Shown here piece after piece: positions 1 through 9,285 of a stretch of 64,000 nt of DNA. A program made the position numbers and the translations under genes. Each line of letters starts with the position of its first letter. The stretch's first letter is position 1. Source of the stretch: Pseudoxanthomonas suwonensis J47 (GTDB lineage Bacteria; Pseudomonadota; Gammaproteobacteria; Xanthomonadales; Xanthomonadaceae). The stretch is from NCBI RefSeq assembly GCF_000513955.1, contig NZ_AZUZ01000010.1:1-64000 (forward strand), read 5' to 3'. The notes beneath the pieces were generated by a model. The model was not told where the DNA came from. It saw only the letters and a list, made by a program, of their open reading frames with translations, and ran no database searches.

Positions 1-200
1 ACCCGAAGACGCGGTTGCGTGTGCGTAGCCCGGACAAGGCCGAAGGCCGCATCCGGGGATGAAGCGGCCGCCACGCCGCTCCAATGCCTCCCTCATCCCT
101 TCCCGGATGCGCTTCGCTTATCCGGGCTACAAGGCCATAGCCCCTCTCCCGGTGGGAGAGGAGTGCAAGAACGAAGCCGCGACCCCAAACCGCCCGAAGA

Positions 201-309
201 CGCGGTAGCGCGGGGGTATGGCGCAAGCAGGCCATGGATGGCCTGCGTTCGCGCGTTGGAGCCATGGATGGCGGAACCGCGCGATGCGCCATACCCCCGC
301 GCTGCCGCG
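201..309. repeat. Inverted-repeat element, 24-bp arms
   Basis: The left arm at 201-224 begins CGCGGTAGCGCG and continues with GGGGTATGGCGC. The right arm at 286-309 is its complement with a single mismatch (TAG versus CAG). The 61-bp centre contains the hairpin at 227-246. A second copy with the same arms but a shorter, different centre lies at 16618-16696 in the opposite orientation. A third, degenerate and carrying an insert, lies at about 30211-30385. It resembles a MITE or long REP-type element; no transposase is linked to it here. Confidence 0.75.
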
Positions 310-490
310 GCTCCGTCCGGAGCCGATCCCCTTGGCGGCCTTGGCCTTTGCCCTTCCGGCAGTCGGCATCCGACCCTCTCCCCTGGCCCCTCTCCCGGGG
401 GGAGAGGGAAAACGCTGCGTCGCCAGCGCCTCAAAGGCATTCGAGGCGCCCTCCGTACCATACGGTCCGGTCCCTTCAGGGCGGTTCGGC

Positions 491-496
491 TACACT
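491..496 (+). promoter_or_regulatory. Possible accA -10 element
   Basis: TACACT lies 39 nt upstream of the accA start, a plausible sigma-70 -10 hexamer. No good -35 match is seen at 17 bp spacing. This is inferred from sequence only. Confidence 0.35.
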
Positions 497-535
497 CCCC
501 GACTTCCCGTATTCCGGCAGCGTCAGCCCCCACGG

Positions 536-1495
536 ATGAATCCGAATTACCTCGATTTCGAGCAGCCCATCGCCGACCTGGAAGCCAAGATCCAGGAGCT
601 GCGCAACGCCAGCACCGGCCCGGCGGTCAACGTCGACGCCGAAGTGCGCGCCCTGCAGGACAAGCTGCGCAAGCGCACCGCCCAGATCTTCCGCGACCTG
701 AGCTCCTGGCAGGTCTCCCAGCTGTCGCGCCACCCGGCCCGCCCCTACACCCTCGACTACGTCCGCGTGATCTGCGACGAGTTCCAGGAACTGGCCGGCG
801 ACCGCGCCTTCGCCGACGACAAGGCCATCGTCGGCGGCCTGGCCCGCATCGACGGCCGCCCGGTCATGGTCATCGGCCACCAGAAGGGCCGCGACACCAG
901 GGAGAAGGTGCGCCGCAACTTCGGCATGCCCAAGCCCGAGGGTTACCGCAAGGCCCTGCGCCTGATGAAGATGGCCGAACGCTTCGGCCTGCCGATCCTC
1001 ACCTTCATCGACACCCCCGGCGCCTGGCCGGGCATCGATGCCGAGGAACGCGGCCAGTCCGAAGCCATCGCCCGCAACCTGCTGGAGATGGCCGAACTGA
1101 AGGTCCCGGTGATCTGCACCGTGATCGGCGAAGGCGGCTCCGGCGGCGCCCTGGCGATCGGCGTCGGCGACGCCACCATCATGCTCGAGTACAGCACCTA
1201 CTCGGTGATCTCGCCCGAAGGCTGCGCCTCGATCCTGTGGAAGGACGCCGGCAAGGCCAAGGAAGCCGCCGAACAGCTGGGCATGACCGCCAAGCGCCTG
1301 AAGGAGCTGGGCCTGGTCGACAAGGTCGTGCGCGAGCCCACCGGCGGCGCCCACCGCAACCCCAAGCAGATGGCGCGCCGGCTCAAGGCCGTGCTGCTCA
1401 ACGAGCTCGACGCCCTCGAGCAGATCCCGACCGGGGATCTGGTCCAGCGCCGCTACAAGCGCCTGCACGGTTACGGCGCCTACGAGGCGGCGTAA
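536..1495 (+). CDS. accA: Acetyl-CoA carboxylase carboxyltransferase subunit alpha
   Basis: AccA pairs with AccD to form the carboxyltransferase that moves CO2 from biotin carboxyl carrier protein to acetyl-CoA, giving malonyl-CoA for fatty acid synthesis in the cytoplasm. The product is 319 residues, the usual length. The N-terminal helical segment ([16 protein letters not shown]) is characteristic, and the glycine-rich crotonase-fold core with GEGGSGGAL lies near residues 198-206, followed by a hydrophobic stretch ending in PEGCASILW. The ATG at 536 starts the conserved [11 protein letters not shown]; earlier in-frame starts lie in repeat DNA and would add non-homologous sequence. The C-terminal extension is normal. 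In related genomes dnaE often lies upstream, which would be outside this window. Confidence 0.97.
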   Translation: MNPNYLDFEQPIADLEAKIQELRNASTGPAVNVDAEVRALQDKLRKRTAQIFRDLSSWQVSQLSRHPARPYTLDYVRVICDEFQELAGDRAFADDKAIVGGLARIDGRPVMVIGHQKGRDTREKVRRNFGMPKPEGYRKALRLMKMAERFGLPILTFIDTPGAWPGIDAEERGQSEAIARNLLEMAELKVPVICTVIGEGGSGGALAIGVGDATIMLEYSTYSVISPEGCASILWKDAGKAKEAAEQLGMTAKRLKELGLVDKVVREPTGGAHRNPKQMARRLKAVLLNELDALEQIPTGDLVQRRYKRLHGYGAYEAA

Positions 1496-1570
1496 CCGCG
1501 GCCGCCCGCCATCCCGCGCGACGGCGCGTATGCTGTCGCGCAGGACCTTGAAGCTCCGGGGAGAGCGGAC

Positions 1571-1753
1571 ATGGGCGCACTTCCGGGTTGGGTACTGCCG
1601 GTCGGCCTGTTCGCGGTGCCGCTGCTGGTGGCGCTGGCGGTCAACCGGCTGGCGCGCAACCGCCGCGGCCTCGCCTCCGGCTGGGTGCTGGCCTGGTTCG
1701 TCACCGTGTGCTGGATCTTCGCCATCGTGGTGATCCTGCGCCAGGTGCGCTGA
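1571..1753 (+). CDS. Small two-helix membrane protein of unknown function
   Basis: This 60-residue frame encodes two hydrophobic helices (about residues 6-24 and 38-56) joined by a short basic loop, NRLARNRRG. The composition fits a small inner-membrane protein. A GGGGAGAG sequence lies about 8 nt before the ATG and serves as a good ribosome binding site. It sits between accA and tilS on the same strand, 24 nt before the tilS start. I do not recognise a family. The positive loop would face the cytoplasm, putting both termini outside. It is likely real given the RBS, the tight spacing and the clean membrane topology. Confidence 0.6.
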   Translation: MGALPGWVLPVGLFAVPLLVALAVNRLARNRRGLASGWVLAWFVTVCWIFAIVVILRQVR

Positions 1754-1765
1754 GCCGGCGACCGC

Positions 1766-1771
1766 TACCAT
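1766..1771 (+). promoter_or_regulatory. Possible -10 box for a leaderless tilS transcript
   Basis: TACCAT is followed by six bases and then the tilS ATG, so transcription would begin at or next to the start codon. The same layout (hexamer, six bases, ATG) precedes hutI and lpxH in this window. No -35 is evident. Confidence 0.35.
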
Positions 1772-1777
1772 GGCGGC

Positions 1778-3106
1778 ATGGCCCCTCGCCTGCCGCTTCC
1801 CTTCGATGCCTTGCCCGCGACCGGCGCGCTGGTCGTGGGCTTCAGCGGCGGCCTGGATTCGAGCGCGCTGCTGCATGCCCTTGCGCTTGAACCGGCCGCC
1901 CGGGCCCGCGGCCTGCGCGCCGTGCACGTGCACCACGGCCTGCATGCCGATGCCGGCCAGTGGGCCGCGCACTGCCAGGCGCAGGCGCGCGCGTGGGACG
2001 TGCCGCTGCAGGTGATCGAAGTGCAGGTGCCGCGCGACGCCGGCCTCGGCCTGGAAGGCGCCGCGCGCGAGGCGCGCTACGCCGCGCTGCTGTCGACGCT
2101 TGAACCGGGCGACGTGCTGGCCACCGCCCACCACCTCGACGACCAGGCCGAGACCTTCCTGCTGCGCGCCCTGCGCGCCTCCGGCCCCGAAGGCCTGGGC
2201 GCGATGCGGCCGCTGCGCCGGCGCGGCCACGCCTGGCAATGGCGGCCGCTGCTCGAGCTGCCACGCACGACGTTGCTGGACTACGCCGGCGAGCACGGCC
2301 TCGAATGGATCGAGGACCCCAGCAACCTCCACCCCGATCCCGACCGCAACTTCCTGCGCCTGCAGCTGCTGCCGCTGCTGCGCCAACGCTGGCCGCATGC
2401 CGCCGCCGCGCTGGCCCGCAGCGCAGAGCTGTGCGCGCAGGCCGACGCGCTGCTGGCCGATGCCGACGCGCAGCTGCTGCGCGAACACACCGGTGAAGAC
2501 CCGCACACCCTGCCGGTATCGCCGCTGGAAACGCAGCCGCCGGAACGCCGCGCCCGCCTGCTGCGCCGGTGGGTACGCGAGCTGGGCCTGCCGCGCCTGC
2601 CCGGCCATGCCGTCGAGCGGATCGAACGCGAACTGCTGGCCGCCCGCGCCGATGCCCGGCCCTGCTTCGCCTGGGCCGGCGCCCGGATCGAACGCTGGGG
2701 CGACCTGCTCCATGCCGACCGGGAACGTGAGCCGCTGTCGTCGTCCTGGAGCGTGGCCTGGGACGGCCTCGAACCGCTGCACCTGCCCGACGGTGGCCTG
2801 CTCCAGCTGCACGACGGCCGCGGCGCTCCCGTGCCTGGCTTCGACGCCCCGCTGCGTGTCCACGCACGCCAGGGTGGCGAACGCATCACCCTGCCCGGCC
2901 GTTCCCATTCGCACGCGCTGAAGCACGTGCTGCAGGAGCGCGCCGTCCCGCCCTGGCGCCGGCGCCACCTGCCGCTGCTGTCCGACGCCGAAGGCAAGGT
3001 GCTGGCCGCCGGCGACGCCATCCAGGCCTGTGCGCTCGCGCAATGGCTGGACGCCCGCGGCTGGCAGCTGGCCTGGCAGCCGCCCGGCAGCGGCACCGCG
3101 CGTTGA
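1778..3106 (+). CDS. tilS: tRNA(Ile)-lysidine synthetase
   Basis: TilS uses ATP and lysine to convert C34 of the CAU anticodon of a tRNA-Ile into lysidine, so that it reads AUA and is charged with isoleucine. The 442-residue product has the PP-loop ATPase signature SGGLDSS at residues 23-29, followed by HHGLHADA, also typical of the family. An N-terminal catalytic domain (about 18-200), a middle substrate-binding domain (about 235-315) and a C-terminal TilS_C domain (about 355-430) match the full-length gammaproteobacterial type. The ATG at 1778 lies 24 nt after the small membrane gene, and no Shine-Dalgarno sequence is seen before it, which fits a leaderless start. xseB follows 32 nt downstream on the same strand. 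Confidence 0.95.
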   Translation: MAPRLPLPFDALPATGALVVGFSGGLDSSALLHALALEPAARARGLRAVHVHHGLHADAGQWAAHCQAQARAWDVPLQVIEVQVPRDAGLGLEGAAREARYAALLSTLEPGDVLATAHHLDDQAETFLLRALRASGPEGLGAMRPLRRRGHAWQWRPLLELPRTTLLDYAGEHGLEWIEDPSNLHPDPDRNFLRLQLLPLLRQRWPHAAAALARSAELCAQADALLADADAQLLREHTGEDPHTLPVSPLETQPPERRARLLRRWVRELGLPRLPGHAVERIERELLAARADARPCFAWAGARIERWGDLLHADREREPLSSSWSVAWDGLEPLHLPDGGLLQLHDGRGAPVPGFDAPLRVHARQGGERITLPGRSHSHALKHVLQERAVPPWRRRHLPLLSDAEGKVLAAGDAIQACALAQWLDARGWQLAWQPPGSGTAR

Positions 3107-3138
3107 CCCCCGGCCGCCGCACCGCGCACACTTCGCCC

Positions 3139-3396
3139 ATGTCCAAGAAAACCTCCGGCGACGCCTCGCCCGTCGCGCAGTTCGAACAGTCGCTGGACGA
3201 GCTGGAACAACTGGTCCAGAAGATGGAGCAGGGCGAGATGAGCCTGGAAGATTCGCTGGCCGCGTACGAGCGCGGCATCGGCCTGTACCGGCGCTGCCAG
3301 ACCGCGCTGGAACAGGCCGAATTGCGCGTGCGCCTGCTCACCGATCCCGACCAGCCCGACAGCGCCCAGCCTTTCGCCGGCCCCGATGGCGAGTGA
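3139..3396 (+). CDS. xseB: Exodeoxyribonuclease VII small subunit
   Basis: XseB is the small helical subunit that binds in several copies to XseA to form exonuclease VII, which degrades single-stranded DNA from both ends. The product is 85 residues. It has the family signature [20 protein letters not shown] followed by [11 protein letters not shown], an antiparallel helical hairpin with heptad-like spacing. The ATG at 3139 gives [10 protein letters not shown], a normal N terminus; longer frames read back into tilS. Its stop overlaps the ispA start by 11 nt, the common xseB-ispA coupling. No xseA is present in the window. Confidence 0.95.
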   Translation: MSKKTSGDASPVAQFEQSLDELEQLVQKMEQGEMSLEDSLAAYERGIGLYRRCQTALEQAELRVRLLTDPDQPDSAQPFAGPDGE

Positions 3397-4291
3397 GGTG
3401 TTCGCGCGCTGGGCGGCGCGCACCGAGGCGACGCTCGAGCGCCTGCTGCCGGACCCGGCGCAGGAACCCTCGCGCCTGCACGCCGCCATGCGCCACGCCA
3501 CCCTCGGCGGCGGCAAGCGCATGCGTCCGCTGCTGGTCTACGCCGCCGGCACCGCGCTGGGCGCCAGCGAAGCCGCGCTGGACGCGCCGGCCGCCGCGGT
3601 CGAACTGGTCCACGCCTACTCGCTGGTCCACGACGACCTGCCGGCGATGGACGACGACGACATGCGTCGCGGCCGTCCCACGGTGCACGTGGCCTTCGAC
3701 GAGGCGACCGCGATCTTGGCCGGCGACGCGCTGCAGACCCTGGCCTTCTCCGCCCTGGCCGAAGCCGACGCCCCGGCGGCGCTGCGCATCGACTGGGTGC
3801 GTACCCTGGCCATCGCTTCCGGCGTGGCCGGCATGTGCGGCGGCCAGGCGCTGGACATCGACGCCACCGGCACCGGCGGCCGTCCAGCAGTCGCCAGCGA
3901 TACGTCCGGACCGCTTGCCCGCCTGCAGCGCATGCACGCCCTGAAGACCGGCGCGCTGATCCGCGCCGCGGTGCGCATGGGCGCGCTGGGCGGCGGCGCC
4001 GATGCGACCACGCTGGCGCAGCTGGACCACTACGCCGACGCGCTGGGCCTGGCCTTCCAGGTCCGCGACGACCTGCTCGACATCGAGGCCAGTTCCGAGG
4101 CGCTGGGCAAGACCGCCGGCAAGGACGTGGCCCAGGCCAAGTCGACCTATCCGGCCCTGCTGGGCGTGGACGGCGCCCGCGCCAGGCTCGAGCAGCTGGC
4201 GGCGGAGATGCGTGCCGCGCTGGAAGGCGTCGGCGGCGACTGCACGCTGCTGGACGCGCTGGGCGAAATGGCGGTGCGCCGCAACCGCTGA
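3386..4291 (+). CDS. ispA: Farnesyl diphosphate synthase (geranyltranstransferase)
   Basis: This short-chain trans-prenyltransferase condenses isopentenyl diphosphate with dimethylallyl and geranyl diphosphates to make farnesyl diphosphate, the precursor of undecaprenyl phosphate and quinone tails. The 301-residue protein has the first aspartate-rich motif [10 protein letters not shown] starting at residue 83, the second motif DDLLD at 228-232, and [10 protein letters not shown] near residue 35 for diphosphate binding. The start overlaps the end of xseB, implying translational coupling. In many relatives dxs follows ispA; here it does not, and a minus-strand DUF4870 gene lies beyond a bidirectional hairpin. 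Confidence 0.95.
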   Translation: MASEVFARWAARTEATLERLLPDPAQEPSRLHAAMRHATLGGGKRMRPLLVYAAGTALGASEAALDAPAAAVELVHAYSLVHDDLPAMDDDDMRRGRPTVHVAFDEATAILAGDALQTLAFSALAEADAPAALRIDWVRTLAIASGVAGMCGGQALDIDATGTGGRPAVASDTSGPLARLQRMHALKTGALIRAAVRMGALGGGADATTLAQLDHYADALGLAFQVRDDLLDIEASSEALGKTAGKDVAQAKSTYPALLGVDGARARLEQLAAEMRAALEGVGGDCTLLDALGEMAVRRNR

Positions 4292-4319
4292 CGCGGCGCG
4301 CGCAGGATGCAGGAACGCG

Positions 4320-4345
4320 AAGGGCCCGGTCGATGCCGGGCCCTT
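4320..4345. terminator. Bidirectional hairpin between ispA and the DUF4870 gene
   Basis: AAGGGCCCGG at 4320-4329 pairs perfectly with CCGGGCCCTT at 4336-4345 across a 6-nt loop. It lies between two convergent genes, 29 nt after the ispA stop and 22 nt past the DUF4870 stop. The T-tract is weak on both sides, but the position fits termination in both directions. Confidence 0.7.
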
Positions 4346-4366
4346 CGTCCATCTGCGATGGGGTAC

Positions 4367-4720
4367 TTACTTGATCAGCCGGATCGCGAACGGATAGCGG
4401 TACTCCTCGCCACGGTTGGCGGCCAGGCCGGCGATGATGCTCAGGATGATGCAGGCGATCCAGGCCAGGAAGTTGATCAGCGCGCCGATCAGGATGATGG
4501 TCAGGACCGTGCCGATGATGTAGACGAACAGCAGGGTGATCTGGAAGTTCAGCGCTTCCTTGGACTGGTCGTTGAGGAAGGCCTTTTCGGGACGGTCCTT
4601 GTGGATCAGCCACACGATCAGCGGAACGATGAAGCCGAGCAGGATGCCCGACAGGTGCACCAGCATGGCGATGGTGCGGTCATCGTTCTGCGACTGGGCG
4701 GTGGTGTTGTAGTCGTTCAT
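4367..4720 (-). CDS. DUF4870 small inner-membrane protein
   Basis: This 117-residue protein begins MNDYNTTAQSQNDDRTIAML and has three hydrophobic helices: LSGILLGFIVPLIVWLI, then a span starting at FQITLLFVYIIGTVLTI, then FLAWIACIILSIIAGL. The pattern, with the conserved DQSKEALNFQ between helices one and two, matches the DUF4870 (Tic20-like) family. Its role is unknown; members are thought to sit in the inner membrane. The ATG at 4718-4720 is chosen over an upstream frame because it gives the normal N terminus. It is transcribed alone, convergent with ispA and downstream of pmbA on the same strand, 64 nt from the pmbA stop. Confidence 0.9.
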   Translation of the reverse strand: MNDYNTTAQSQNDDRTIAMLVHLSGILLGFIVPLIVWLIHKDRPEKAFLNDQSKEALNFQITLLFVYIIGTVLTIILIGALINFLAWIACIILSIIAGLAANRGEEYRYPFAIRLIK

Positions 4721-4784
4721 TGGTGTTCCCCATGGCGAAGCGGTGCCGGGCACCGCAAGTAGTGGTGTAGCCGGCCCGAGCATA

Positions 4785-6155
4785 TCAATCCCCCCCGGCC
4801 ACGGTCATCCGCCCTACCAGGACCGGACCGGTGCGGATGTGCGAGCGCGGGTCCACTTCCCGGCCCACCGCCTCGATCCCGGCGAACATGGCCCGCAGGT
4901 TGCCGGCGATGGTCAGCTCGTCGACCGGGTAGGCCAGCTGCCCGTCCTCCACCCAGAACCCGGCCGCGCCGCGCGAATAGTCGCCGGTGACGCCATTGAC
5001 GCCCTGCCCCATCAGCTCGGTGACCAGCAGGCCGCGGCCCATCCCGGCCAGCAGCTCCTGCAGGGTGCCGGCGTTGGCCGCCACCTCCAGGTTATGCACG
5101 CCACCGGCATTGGCCGTGGTCTGCAGGCCCAGCCGCCGCGCCGAATAGCTGCCCAGCACGTAGCGCTGCAGCACGCCGCCGGACACCAGGGCGCTGTCGC
5201 GGGTGGCCACGCCGTCGGCGTCGAACGCGGTCGAGCGCAGGCCGTGCGGCATCAGCGGCCGCTCGTCGATGGAGAACCACTCCGGGAACAGGCGCGTGCC
5301 CAGGCTGTCGAGCAGGAAGCTGGCGCGCCGGTACAGCGCCCCGCCGGACACCGCGTTGAGCAGGTGGCCGACCAGCGAACGGGCGACCTCGGCCGAGAAC
5401 AGCACCGGGAACTCGCCGGTCGGCGCGCTGCGCGGCGCCAGCCGCGACACCGCGCGTTCGGCCGCGCGACGGCCGATGGCCGCCGCCGCTTCCAGGTCGC
5501 GTTGCGCCAGGCCGATGCTGTACCAGCCGTCGCGCTGCATGCCTTCGCCCTGCCCGGCGATCAGCGCCACGCCCAGCGAATGCTGGGTCTCGCGCTCGCG
5601 GCCGATGAAGCCATGGCTGTTGGCGTAGACCGACAGGCTCTCGCCGCTGCCCAGCGAGGCGCCATCGGAGTTGGTCACGCGCGCGTCGGCGTCGCGACCG
5701 GCGGCCTCGCAGGCCAGGCACAGGTCGATGGCCTCGTCGGCTTCCAGCGCCCACGGATGCCAGGTGTCCAGGTCGGGGAAGGCCGTGGCCATCAGCTCCG
5801 CGTCGGCCAGGCCGGCGGCCGGGTCGTCCTCGGTGTGGCGGGCGATCGCGCAGGCCTGCTCGACGGTGGCGTCGAGGCTGGATTCCTGCAGGTCGGCGGT
5901 GCTGGCGCTGCCCTTGCGCTTGCCGAAGTACACGGTCACGGCGATGCCTCGGTCGCGGGTCGACTCCACCGTCTCCACCTCGCCCATCCGCACCGAGACG
6001 TTGAGCCCGCGTTCCTCGCTGCAGCTCACCTCGGCCTGGCTGGCGCCCAGCGCGCGGGCGCGGTCCAGCAGGCGCTGCGAGATGTCCGCCAGCCGGTCCA
6101 GGCGCTGCTGGCTGTCGTCGTTGTGCACGATGTCGTTCAAGGGTTCCACCTTCAA
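4785..6155 (-). CDS. pmbA: Metalloprotease subunit PmbA (TldE)
   Basis: PmbA forms a heterodimer with TldD that degrades unfolded peptides and matures microcin-like peptides and CcdA. The protein is about 456 residues with the TldD/PmbA fold: an N-terminal part with [20 protein letters not shown], a middle domain, and a C-terminal part with [21 protein letters not shown]. It lacks an HExxxH motif, as expected for the non-catalytic partner. No ATG is suitable. The longest start is TTG at 6153-6155, but a Shine-Dalgarno-like AAGGTGG sits five bases before a second TTG at 6138-6140, which may be the true start. TldD lies about 0.8 kb away on the same strand, beyond darP. Confidence 0.95.
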   Translation of the reverse strand: MKVEPLNDIVHNDDSQQRLDRLADISQRLLDRARALGASQAEVSCSEERGLNVSVRMGEVETVESTRDRGIAVTVYFGKRKGSASTADLQESSLDATVEQACAIARHTEDDPAAGLADAELMATAFPDLDTWHPWALEADEAIDLCLACEAAGRDADARVTNSDGASLGSGESLSVYANSHGFIGRERETQHSLGVALIAGQGEGMQRDGWYSIGLAQRDLEAAAAIGRRAAERAVSRLAPRSAPTGEFPVLFSAEVARSLVGHLLNAVSGGALYRRASFLLDSLGTRLFPEWFSIDERPLMPHGLRSTAFDADGVATRDSALVSGGVLQRYVLGSYSARRLGLQTTANAGGVHNLEVAANAGTLQELLAGMGRGLLVTELMGQGVNGVTGDYSRGAAGFWVEDGQLAYPVDELTIAGNLRAMFAGIEAVGREVDPRSHIRTGPVLVGRMTVAGGD

Positions 6156-6273
6156 GTTGCGAATGCTGTCTGCGTGTCCGCGCGACGCGGGCGGCGCGCC
6201 CGGCGGCCTGCCGGGATCCGCGCCAGCGGGCGCCGGCGACGCGCCGGCCCCGCGGGATTCATGGCCGGGCGGG

Positions 6274-6279
6274 TAGAAT
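6274..6279 (+). promoter_or_regulatory. Possible darP -10 element
   Basis: TAGAAT lies 28 nt before the darP start in the divergent pmbA-darP spacer. The -35 region is not convincing. Confidence 0.4.
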
Positions 6280-6307
6280 CCTCCGCATCGAACAGAGCCC
6301 CAGCCCC

Positions 6308-6934
6308 ATGCGCGGACGCGACGAAGAAACCGGCGAGTACCTTTCCCCCAGCCGCAGCCAGCAGCGCCGCGAGGCGCTGGGCGTGCTGGAGCTGGCCGAG
6401 AAGCTCGCCAGCCTGACGCCGAGCCAGCTGGCCAGGCTGCCGATCCCCGAGGACCTGCTGCCGCACCTGCAGCACACCCGGAAGATCACCGCGCACATCG
6501 CCCGCAAGCGCCAGCTGGCCTACCTGGCCAAGCAGATGCGGCGCGAGGACGACGAGACCCTCGACGCGATCCGCGACGCGCTGGACGAGGACGGCAAGGC
6601 CGCGCGCCGCGAAGTCGCCGCGATGCACCGGGTCGAGGCCTGGCGCGAACGCCTGCTGGCCGAGGGCGACGCGGCGCTGGCCGAACTGCTCGACGAGCAT
6701 CCGGGCGCCGACCGCCAGCGCCTGCGCCAGCTGGTCCGCAGCACCCTGGAAGAGCGCAAGCGCAACAAGCCGCCGCGCGCCTTCCGCGAACTGTTCCGCG
6801 AACTGCGCGCGCTGCTGCTGGCCGGCGGCGCCGGCGAAGCCGCCGCGCATGCGCACGCCGACGACGCCGCGGACAGCGACGAATTCGATTTCGACGAGGC
6901 CGGCGAAGGCTTCGACCCCGGCGACGACGACTGA
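6308..6934 (+). CDS. darP: Ribosome biogenesis factor DarP (YjgA family)
   Basis: DarP (YjgA, DUF615) associates with the late 50S precursor and helps fold the peptidyl-transferase centre of 23S rRNA. The product is 208 residues and has the typical start with [19 protein letters not shown], then [17 protein letters not shown] and [14 protein letters not shown] predominantly helical body ends in [15 protein letters not shown]. The last 35 residues are alanine-rich and very acidic (ending in DPGDDD), a tail that varies in the family. It is divergent from pmbA, an arrangement also seen in E. coli, and convergent with tldD. Confidence 0.95.
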   Translation: MRGRDEETGEYLSPSRSQQRREALGVLELAEKLASLTPSQLARLPIPEDLLPHLQHTRKITAHIARKRQLAYLAKQMRREDDETLDAIRDALDEDGKAARREVAAMHRVEAWRERLLAEGDAALAELLDEHPGADRQRLRQLVRSTLEERKRNKPPRAFRELFRELRALLLAGGAGEAAAHAHADDAADSDEFDFDEAGEGFDPGDDD

Positions 6935-6989
6935 CCGCGCCGGGCCGTGCGCTGCCGGCGGCCGCGCCGCCGGGCTCACGCGCCGGTCC

Positions 6990-8441
6990 TCACGCCCGCG
7001 TTCCGCCGACGGTGAGGCCGTCGATCAGCAGCGACGGCTGGCCCACGCCCACCGGCACGCTCTGCCCGTCCTTGCCGCACACGCCCACGCCCTCGTCCAG
7101 GGCCAGGTCGTGGCCGACCATGCGCACCTTCTGCATGGTCTCCGGGCCATTGCCGATCAGGGTCGCGCCCTTCACCGGCGCGGTCACCTTGCCGTCCTCG
7201 ATCAGGTAGGCCTCGGTGGCCGAGAACACGTACTTGCCGCTGGTGATGTCGACCTGGCCGCCGCCGAAGTTGACCGCGTACAGGCCCTTCTTCACCGAGC
7301 GGATCATCTCCTCCGGGTCGTGCGTGCCGGCGAGCATGTAGGTATTGGTCATGCGCGGCATCACCAGGTGCGCGAACGATTCGCGCCTGCCGTTCCCGGT
7401 GGGCGCCATGCCCATCAGTCGCGCGTTGAGCGAATCCTGCATGTAGCCGACCAGCACGCCATCCTCGATCAGCGTGGTGCAGCGCGTCGGCTCGCCCTCG
7501 TCGTCGACGTTGAGCGAGCCGCGGCGGCCTTCCAGGGTGCCGTCGTCGACGATGGTCACGCCCGGCGCAGCCACGCGCTGGCCGAGGCGGCCGGCGTAGG
7601 TCGAGGTGCCCTTGCGGTTGAAGTCGCCTTCCAGGCCGTGGCCGACCGCTTCGTGCAGCAGCACGCCCGGCCAGCCGGCGCCGAGCACCACCGGCATCGT
7701 GCCGGCCGGCGCATCGACCGCGTCGAGGTTGACCAGCGCCTGGCGCAGCGCCTCGCGCGCCAGCGCCTCCGGACGGCCGCCGGAGAACAGCTCGGCATAG
7801 GAATAGCGTCCGCCGCCGCCGGCGTAGCCGGACTCGCGACGCCCGCCGTGTTCGACGATCACCTGCACGTTGAGCCGCACCAGCGGGCGCACGTCGGCGG
7901 CGAGCACGCCGTCGCTGCGCGCCACCAGCACCGTGTCGACGCCGCCGGACAGGCTCACCGAAACCTGCACCACGCGCGGGTCGGCCGCGCGCAGCAGGCG
8001 GTCCAGCGAACGCAGCAGCTCGACCTTGTCCTCGTTGCCCATGCCGTCGACCGGATCCAGCGCCGGGTACAGGTCGCGGACCACCGGCGCGCCGGTGCGC
8101 ACCAGCTGCCGTTCCACCCGCGCGCCGTCGCGGGCGATCGCCCGCGCCGAGCCGGCGGCCAGGCGCAGCGCCCCGGCGTTGATGTCGTCCGAATAGGCGA
8201 AACCGGTCTTCTCGCCGGAGATGGCGCGCACGCCCACACCCTGCTCGATCGAGTGGGCGCCGTCCTTGACGATGCCGTCCTCCACCGTCCAGCTCTCGCG
8301 GCGCGAGTGCTGGAAATACAGGTCGCCGAAGTCGATGCCCGGGCCCAGCAGGGTCGAGAAGGCGTGGTCCAGCCCGGACGGATCCAGGCCGCCGGGGACG
8401 AGCAGGCGGTTTTCGGCGAGGGCGAGCGTGGTCGAGGTCAT
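6990..8441 (-). CDS. tldD: Metalloprotease TldD
   Basis: TldD is the zinc-carrying subunit of the TldD/PmbA peptidase. The product is 483 residues. The zinc motif HEAVGH lies at residues 263-268, followed by [11 protein letters not shown], which lines the active-site tunnel. The C-terminal part keeps [20 protein letters not shown]. The ATG at 8439-8441 gives [14 protein letters not shown]; the longer frame adds a proline-rich segment with no match to the family. In E. coli it follows yhdP directly; here a DUF6065 gene on the other strand lies between the two, so tldD probably needs its own promoter in the 8442-8547 spacer. Confidence 0.96.
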   Translation of the reverse strand: MTSTTLALAENRLLVPGGLDPSGLDHAFSTLLGPGIDFGDLYFQHSRRESWTVEDGIVKDGAHSIEQGVGVRAISGEKTGFAYSDDINAGALRLAAGSARAIARDGARVERQLVRTGAPVVRDLYPALDPVDGMGNEDKVELLRSLDRLLRAADPRVVQVSVSLSGGVDTVLVARSDGVLAADVRPLVRLNVQVIVEHGGRRESGYAGGGGRYSYAELFSGGRPEALAREALRQALVNLDAVDAPAGTMPVVLGAGWPGVLLHEAVGHGLEGDFNRKGTSTYAGRLGQRVAAPGVTIVDDGTLEGRRGSLNVDDEGEPTRCTTLIEDGVLVGYMQDSLNARLMGMAPTGNGRRESFAHLVMPRMTNTYMLAGTHDPEEMIRSVKKGLYAVNFGGGQVDITSGKYVFSATEAYLIEDGKVTAPVKGATLIGNGPETMQKVRMVGHDLALDEGVGVCGKDGQSVPVGVGQPSLLIDGLTVGGTRA

Positions 8442-8547
8442 GTACGGGGGATGGGGGCGGGCGCCGGGGATGGCAAGCATGCCTATGATGACAGCTGGCC
8501 GCCCGGCGGCCTTGACCGCCCTCTTCCGGACCCGCCCGCCCCGCCCG

Positions 8548-9276
8548 ATGAAGCTGACCGCCTACGTGATCGACGGCCACACCCTGGACATCCGCCCGGC
8601 GCCGCGCGAGCGCGACTGGATGGAGCGCACCGACCAGCGCTACGCCTACCGCTGCCTGCCGCTGGACATGGCCAACGTGCACGGCTGGGAACTGCTGTGC
8701 CAGACCGGCTTCAGCGCCGAATGGACCGGCGGCGACGCCCTGGAGGACGTGAAGGTCACGCCCGATCCGGGCACCTTGGCGCCGGCGGTGAGCCATTTCG
8801 GCTACGGCGTGCTGACCTTCCACGTGCCCTGCCTGTTCCGCAGCGACGCGGCGGTGGAACTGATGGTCACCGGCCCGATCAACCGCCCGCGCGACGGCAT
8901 CACCGCGCTGACCGGCGTGGTCGAGACCGGCTGGAGCCCCTACCCGTTCACCATGAACTGGAAGTTCACCCGGCCGGGCAAGGTGCGCTTCGAGGCCGGC
9001 GAACCGTTCTGCCACCTGCTGCCGCTGCACCGGCCGCTGCTCGAGGAGGTGAGCGCCGAATGGCGGCCGCTATCGGAGGCGCCGGACCTGCACTCGCAGT
9101 ACCACGCCTGGACCCACAGCCGCGGCCACTTCCTGCAGGAACTGCCGGACCCGGAATCGGAAGCGGCGCGCGAGCAGTGGCAGCGCGGCTACTTCCGCGG
9201 CGTCGACATGCGCGGCTGCCCGGCCGAAGGCCACCGGGTGAAGCTGCGGTTGCCGAAGTTCACCCGCGCCGGGTAG
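8548..9276 (+). CDS. DUF6065 family protein
   Basis: This soluble 242-residue protein resembles the DUF6065 family, whose function is unknown. It starts [19 protein letters not shown] and keeps a long conserved centre with [34 protein letters not shown] and [21 protein letters not shown]. The last part, with [17 protein letters not shown], is charged. There is no signal peptide or membrane segment. The start is the ATG at 8548, downstream of a cytosine-rich sequence without a clear Shine-Dalgarno. It is a lone plus-strand gene set between tldD and yhdP, which are usually neighbours, so it looks like an insertion into a conserved block. Confidence 0.8.
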   Translation: MKLTAYVIDGHTLDIRPAPRERDWMERTDQRYAYRCLPLDMANVHGWELLCQTGFSAEWTGGDALEDVKVTPDPGTLAPAVSHFGYGVLTFHVPCLFRSDAAVELMVTGPINRPRDGITALTGVVETGWSPYPFTMNWKFTRPGKVRFEAGEPFCHLLPLHRPLLEEVSAEWRPLSEAPDLHSQYHAWTHSRGHFLQELPDPESEAAREQWQRGYFRGVDMRGCPAEGHRVKLRLPKFTRAG

Positions 9277-9285
9277 GCGGGGCGC

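Larger units (their letters stand above)
1..535. repeat. Gene-free leader region with several repeat elements
   Basis: No convincing gene is seen before accA. The region holds a REP-like element at 25-130 whose ends (GTAGCCCGGA at 25-34 and its exact complement at 121-130) can pair. A hairpin of CCTCTCCC and GGGAGAGG lies at 143-161. A larger inverted element at 201-309 has 24-bp arms that match at 23 of 24 positions; inside it GCAGGCCA and TGGCCTGC (227-246) form a further stem. A second CTCTCCC/GGGAGAG hairpin lies near 370-410. Related pieces recur near 16.2-16.9, 29.8-30.5 and 34.4-34.7 kb. Open frames here are by-products of high GC. Confidence 0.8.

Noticed and set aside
1-130. A coding gene at the left edge of the window
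   Set aside because: The sequence is a REP-like inverted element with hairpins and no family signature in any frame.
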